Shown: positions 61,087 to 64,000 of the stretch, piece by piece
How positions within the stretch are numbered: position 1 is the stretch's first letter
Layout of the letters: every line of letters starts with the position of its first letter
NCBI GenBank assembly: GCA_003313425.1
Contig: NHZP01000017.1
Location: forward strand, 248,001-312,000
DNA: 64,000 nucleotides
Direction of reading: 5' to 3'
From: Pseudopyrenochaeta lycopersici
Lineage: Eukaryota; Ascomycota; Dothideomycetes; Pleosporales; Pseudopyrenochaetaceae
The notes under the pieces: generated by a model
Seen by the model: the letters and a program-made list of their open reading frames with translations, nothing else
Database searches by the model: none
What the model was told of the DNA's origin: nothing
Program-made: the position numbers and the translations under genes

Positions 61087-62764
61087 ATGGCTACTTCGTC
61101 CACCGGACTCGTCGTCATTTTCGGCCTCATTGTCGCATATGTGGTCAACCGTCTAGTCCAGTCGAAACACCGGCAGCCGCTGCCTCCGGGTCCAAAAGGC
61201 ATACCGCTTCTTGGTAATATCAGCGATTTGCCTAAGCCTGGAATGCTCGAGTGCCACCACTGGCTGAAGCACAAAGATCTATATGGTCCTATCAGCTCAG
61301 TCACGGTGCTTGGCCAAACCTTTGTCATCATCAATGATGCGCAGATCGCTCTCGAGCTTCTGAGAGATCGATCGGCAGTTCACTCTGCTCGTCCACATAT
61401 GGTCTTTAGCAGTGATATGTATGGTGACATCAACGGCAACAAGAACCCCATTCTAATGGTGTTCCTAGCATTGGATGGAAAAATACTCTTGCTTTCAGTG
61501 GCTACACAGATGCTTTCAAGCTTCATCGAAAAAACATAGCCAAGGTCGCTGGAAGTACCACTTCTCTCACAGTGTTTGATCGCGTCCAAGAAGAGGAATC
61601 GGTCCACTTTCTTCTGAATCTATTAGAATCACCGGAAAACTTGTTTGATCACATCAAAAAGGAAGCAGGTGCAGTCATCTTAAAGATCACTTATGGTTAT
61701 ACTGCAGAATCGCATGGCAAAGATTTCCTTGTTGACATGGCTGGCAAGACTATGCATGAATTCGCCGATGCAACAGTGCCTGGCAAGTGGGCTGTAGATA
61801 TCATGCCCTTCTGTAAGTAAAAGCCGGCCGAAGTATGACGTATCTGATTGAAGTAGTACGATATGCCCCGGGCTGGATGCCGGGGACTGGATGGAAGAAA
61901 ACAGCTCGTGATATGGCTGAACAATTGCGACAGACGACTGAGCAGCCATACGAGTTTGTGAAGCAGCAAATGCGCGAGAAAAAGCATAAAACGTCCTTTT
62001 TATCTCAAGCCATTGAGAATATTGGGTCTGATGAGGAGTTAGAGCGCATCCACAAATGGTCTGCGTCGTCTATGTATCTTGGAGGGGCTGACACCACTGT
62101 GTCATCTCTGATGACATTCTTTCTAGCCATGACAGTATTTCCTGAAATTCAGGAGAAAGCTCAAGAGGAATTGGACAGAGTTGTTGGTGGTCGGCTGCCT
62201 GTGAGCGGTGATAAAGGGAAACTGCCATATATCGAAGCAATCGTCAAAGAAACGCATAGATGGCATCCAGTTGCGCCTATGGCTTTACCCCATTCAAGCA
62301 CCGAGGAAGATGTCATTCGAGGATTCCGAATTCCAAAAGGCGCACTCCTGCTACCGAACAACTGGTGGTTCACGCATGACCCCGAAGTGTACCCCGACCC
62401 CATGGTCTTCCGCCCAGAGCGATTCCTCGACACTCCTACTCACAAAGCTGAGCCCGACCCGCGTACGTGGACTTTTGGATACGGTCGGCGCGTTTGCCCA
62501 GGACGCTATGTCGCTGATAATGCACTATTCATCACTATCGCACAGTCGCTGGCAGTCTTCAAAATCGAGAAACCTGTGGACCAGAATGGAACACCAATAG
62601 AGCCAGAGTTGAAGTTCGAGCCCGGGGTTGTGAGCCATCCGATACCCTATCGCACAAGCATCGTGCCGAGAAGTGAAGCGCATAAGAAGTTAGTTAAGAT
62701 GGCGGAGGTAGAGTATCCGTGGCAGGAAAGCGACGCAGATGCATTGAAAACTGTAAAATGGTAA
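61087..62764 (+). CDS. Cytochrome P450 monooxygenase (OrdA-like class)
   Basis: Three exons (61087-61418, 61469-61812, 61857-62764) give 527 residues. An N-terminal membrane anchor (LVVIFGLIVAYVVNRLV) is followed by the proline hinge PLPPGPKGIPLLGN. The I-helix has GGADTTVSS, the K-helix KETHRW, the PERF block FRPERF and the haem loop FGYGRRVCPGR. Sequence style matches the large fungal group often annotated as O-methylsterigmatocystin oxidoreductase-like; that label denotes relatedness, not a proven reaction. The second intron (44 bp) is short. No biosynthetic core enzyme is beside it. Membrane-bound in the ER, with a reductase partner elsewhere. Confidence 0.92.
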
Positions 62765-63023
62765 AGAATTTTAGGATATTTAGGGTTGTTATGGTAATTT
62801 GATGCTGTTCAGCCTAATCCAACGCATGCCTTACATTTCATGATACTCTCCTAACTTTGATAGTCCGGTCGATCATTGTCGCCATCGACTAATTTTCCTA
62901 GGTCAGCTTCTAGACATGCGTAGAGATTTGAAGATATGAGTAGGTGTTGATGTGAAGAAGAAGAATGCTACATTAATGCTTTGAGGATAGCAACTTACCA
63001 CCACGAGAAATGTATTTCAGCTA

Positions 63024-63260
63024 GCGTACACGGCAAGCGAGCGGCGCATGCAAGCGAACGGCGCACCCCACCAACTTTGCATTTGTTCTAGTCTGAATTT
63101 GATCGCAATTAAGAGCTAAGATTATAATAATAACTTCAGCTTCAGAAGAACATTGTCGAGCTTAAATAGATGGTGCTATCCTTGATAGAAGTTTACGCAT
63201 TGTCCAAATTTGGTGCGGTGCGCCGTTCGCTTGCATGCGCCGATCGCTTGCCTTGTACGT
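63024..63260. mobile_element. MITE related to the 54830 Fot1-like element (237 bp)
   Basis: A 237-bp sequence flanked by TA (63022-63023 and 63261-63262). Its 55-bp inverted repeats differ at about five positions. They contain a doubled CAAGCGAxCGGCGC motif and the ACCCCACCAA run also found in the 65-bp repeats of the 54830-56299 element. The interior (about 125 bp) is non-coding and AT-rich. It lies 28 bp beyond the stop codon of the Dabb-GFA gene, probably in its 3' UTR. Confidence 0.88.
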
Positions 63261-63288
63261 TAGTGATGCAATTTAAAATATTCCAGCC

Positions 63289-64000
63289 TCATGAAACAGC
63301 GTTGATCTGTGTTTCTATTTCTTTTACCCATGATAGTCTCTCATTGCCAAATATTTCAGACGTTGCAGGCATGGCCTCGCCACCGTCCAGCAGCAACGTG
63401 CGTACTATCACCTTATCAGGCATGACGTCTTGATGATGATAGACATGACTCGTGCAAGTTTTGCAAAAGAAGCAATGCACAAATTTTCCTGCACAACATA
63501 TCAGCCAATGATTCTGCACTAAGATATTTTTAGATTGGCAACAAGTTTCGCGTAACTTGGTCGGTGTCCTTGCAGAAGTGGATGCAACACTGAGGATTAC
63601 AGGCTTACGTACCACTTGCACCCTGATATTTGTACTCTCCAACATTTTCCTCCCCAGCAATTATTTTCAATTCCTCCTTTTGGATAATCTGATTGCATGA
63701 GTACGGTCCGCCGCCAAGTTTCTGGCATGTTGAGCAGTGACAAAGGACATGTTCCGCTTTCTCTAGCTTGGCTGCCCATTTTACATTCTCGCAATGGCAT
63801 GCTCCCATCCGGACCCCTTGTTCCTTTGAAAATGGATGCTCCGCTTTCGCACCAAAAAACATGCGATCTACTATATCGATGACAACGCTGTCTTCGATAA
63901 GTGGCTTTGCTGCTTTTGAAAACGCTAGATGAACTGGTTCAGTGGTGAGGTAATAATCCAGGTCTTCCTGGTTCGCAAACTTTAAGACAAATCCGTGCGT
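63289..64000 (-). CDS. Dabb (stress-responsive A/B barrel) - GFA/CENP-V fusion, partial
   Basis: Two exons are visible (64000-63613 and 63488-63289), in frame, with a 124-bp intron; the gene continues upstream beyond the window. The first visible part is a Dabb barrel end (THGFVLKFANQEDLDYYL..PVHLAFSKAAKPLIEDSVVIDI). Without a stop it runs into a GFA zinc fold: GACHCENVKW, CHCSTCQKLGG, and after the intron CFFCKTCTSHVYH and PDKVIVRTLLLDGG. The cysteines match the two structural zinc sites of glutathione-dependent formaldehyde-activating-like proteins. The internal ATG before GACHC could start a separate GFA protein, but the open frame through both domains argues for fusion. A MITE sits just after the stop. 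Confidence 0.8.

Overview
The window looks like a repeat-rich, accessory or subtelomere-like segment of a filamentous ascomycete (Pezizomycotina). The genes are split by short introns of about 40-160 bp with fungal signals (GTATGT/GTAAGT donors, CTAAC/CTGAC-like branch sites, YAG acceptors). Typical fungal families are present: Zn2Cys6 regulators, CFEM/Pth11-type receptors, berberine-bridge oxidases, P450s, CYP51, a subtilase and a CenpV/GFA protein. Several transposons carry a repeat-induced point mutation (RIP) signature: TpA-saturated, CpA-depleted DNA in which CAG/CAA/TGG codons have become stops. The genus cannot be fixed from the sequence alone; a RIP-active class such as Dothideomycetes or Sordariomycetes is an inference.

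Layout. 1-6320: strongly RIP-mutated transposon graveyard, with a Gypsy/chromovirus pol running into a Fot1/pogo-like transposase. 6990-14484: an FAD monooxygenase gene split by an apparently intact hAT transposon (7711-10486), then a convergent 8-exon Zn2Cys6 regulator. 16550-17583: an SDR gene with one frameshift. 17891-20009: a complete but RIP-damaged Fot1-like element ending about 0.5 kb upstream of an intronless CYP51 (20525-22051). 24198-31696: a P-loop GTPase, a secreted berberine-bridge oxidase and a CFEM/Pth11 receptor. 32697-40195: a coherent catabolic block of beta-glucuronidase (GH2), a divergent MFS sugar transporter and a Zn2Cys6 regulator. 40741-46610: a graveyard of decayed P450, FAD-oxidase, thioredoxin/PDI-like, SDR and transposase fragments. 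47310-52496: a secreted vWA-domain protein and a secreted subtilase. 54830-56299: an internally deleted Fot1-like element with a coding minisatellite. 58538-62764: a second CFEM/Pth11 receptor and a P450. 63024-63260: a MITE whose inverted repeats match the 54830 element. 63289-64000: a Dabb-GFA fusion gene that runs off the window.

Functional reading. The clearest cooperating unit is the glucuronide block. A cytosolic uidA-like glucuronidase and a sugar transporter share a 693-bp divergent promoter, next to a regulator whose own promoter carries a perfect 10-bp inverted repeat; a related 8-bp core occurs in the shared promoter. The oxidative genes (monooxygenase, SDRs, P450s, FAD oxidases) resemble scattered or dying tailoring genes of secondary metabolism, but no PKS, NRPS or terpene synthase is visible. 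Gene models were built by hand from reading frames and splice motifs. Spliced lengths are frame-consistent, but none has been checked against transcripts or databases.
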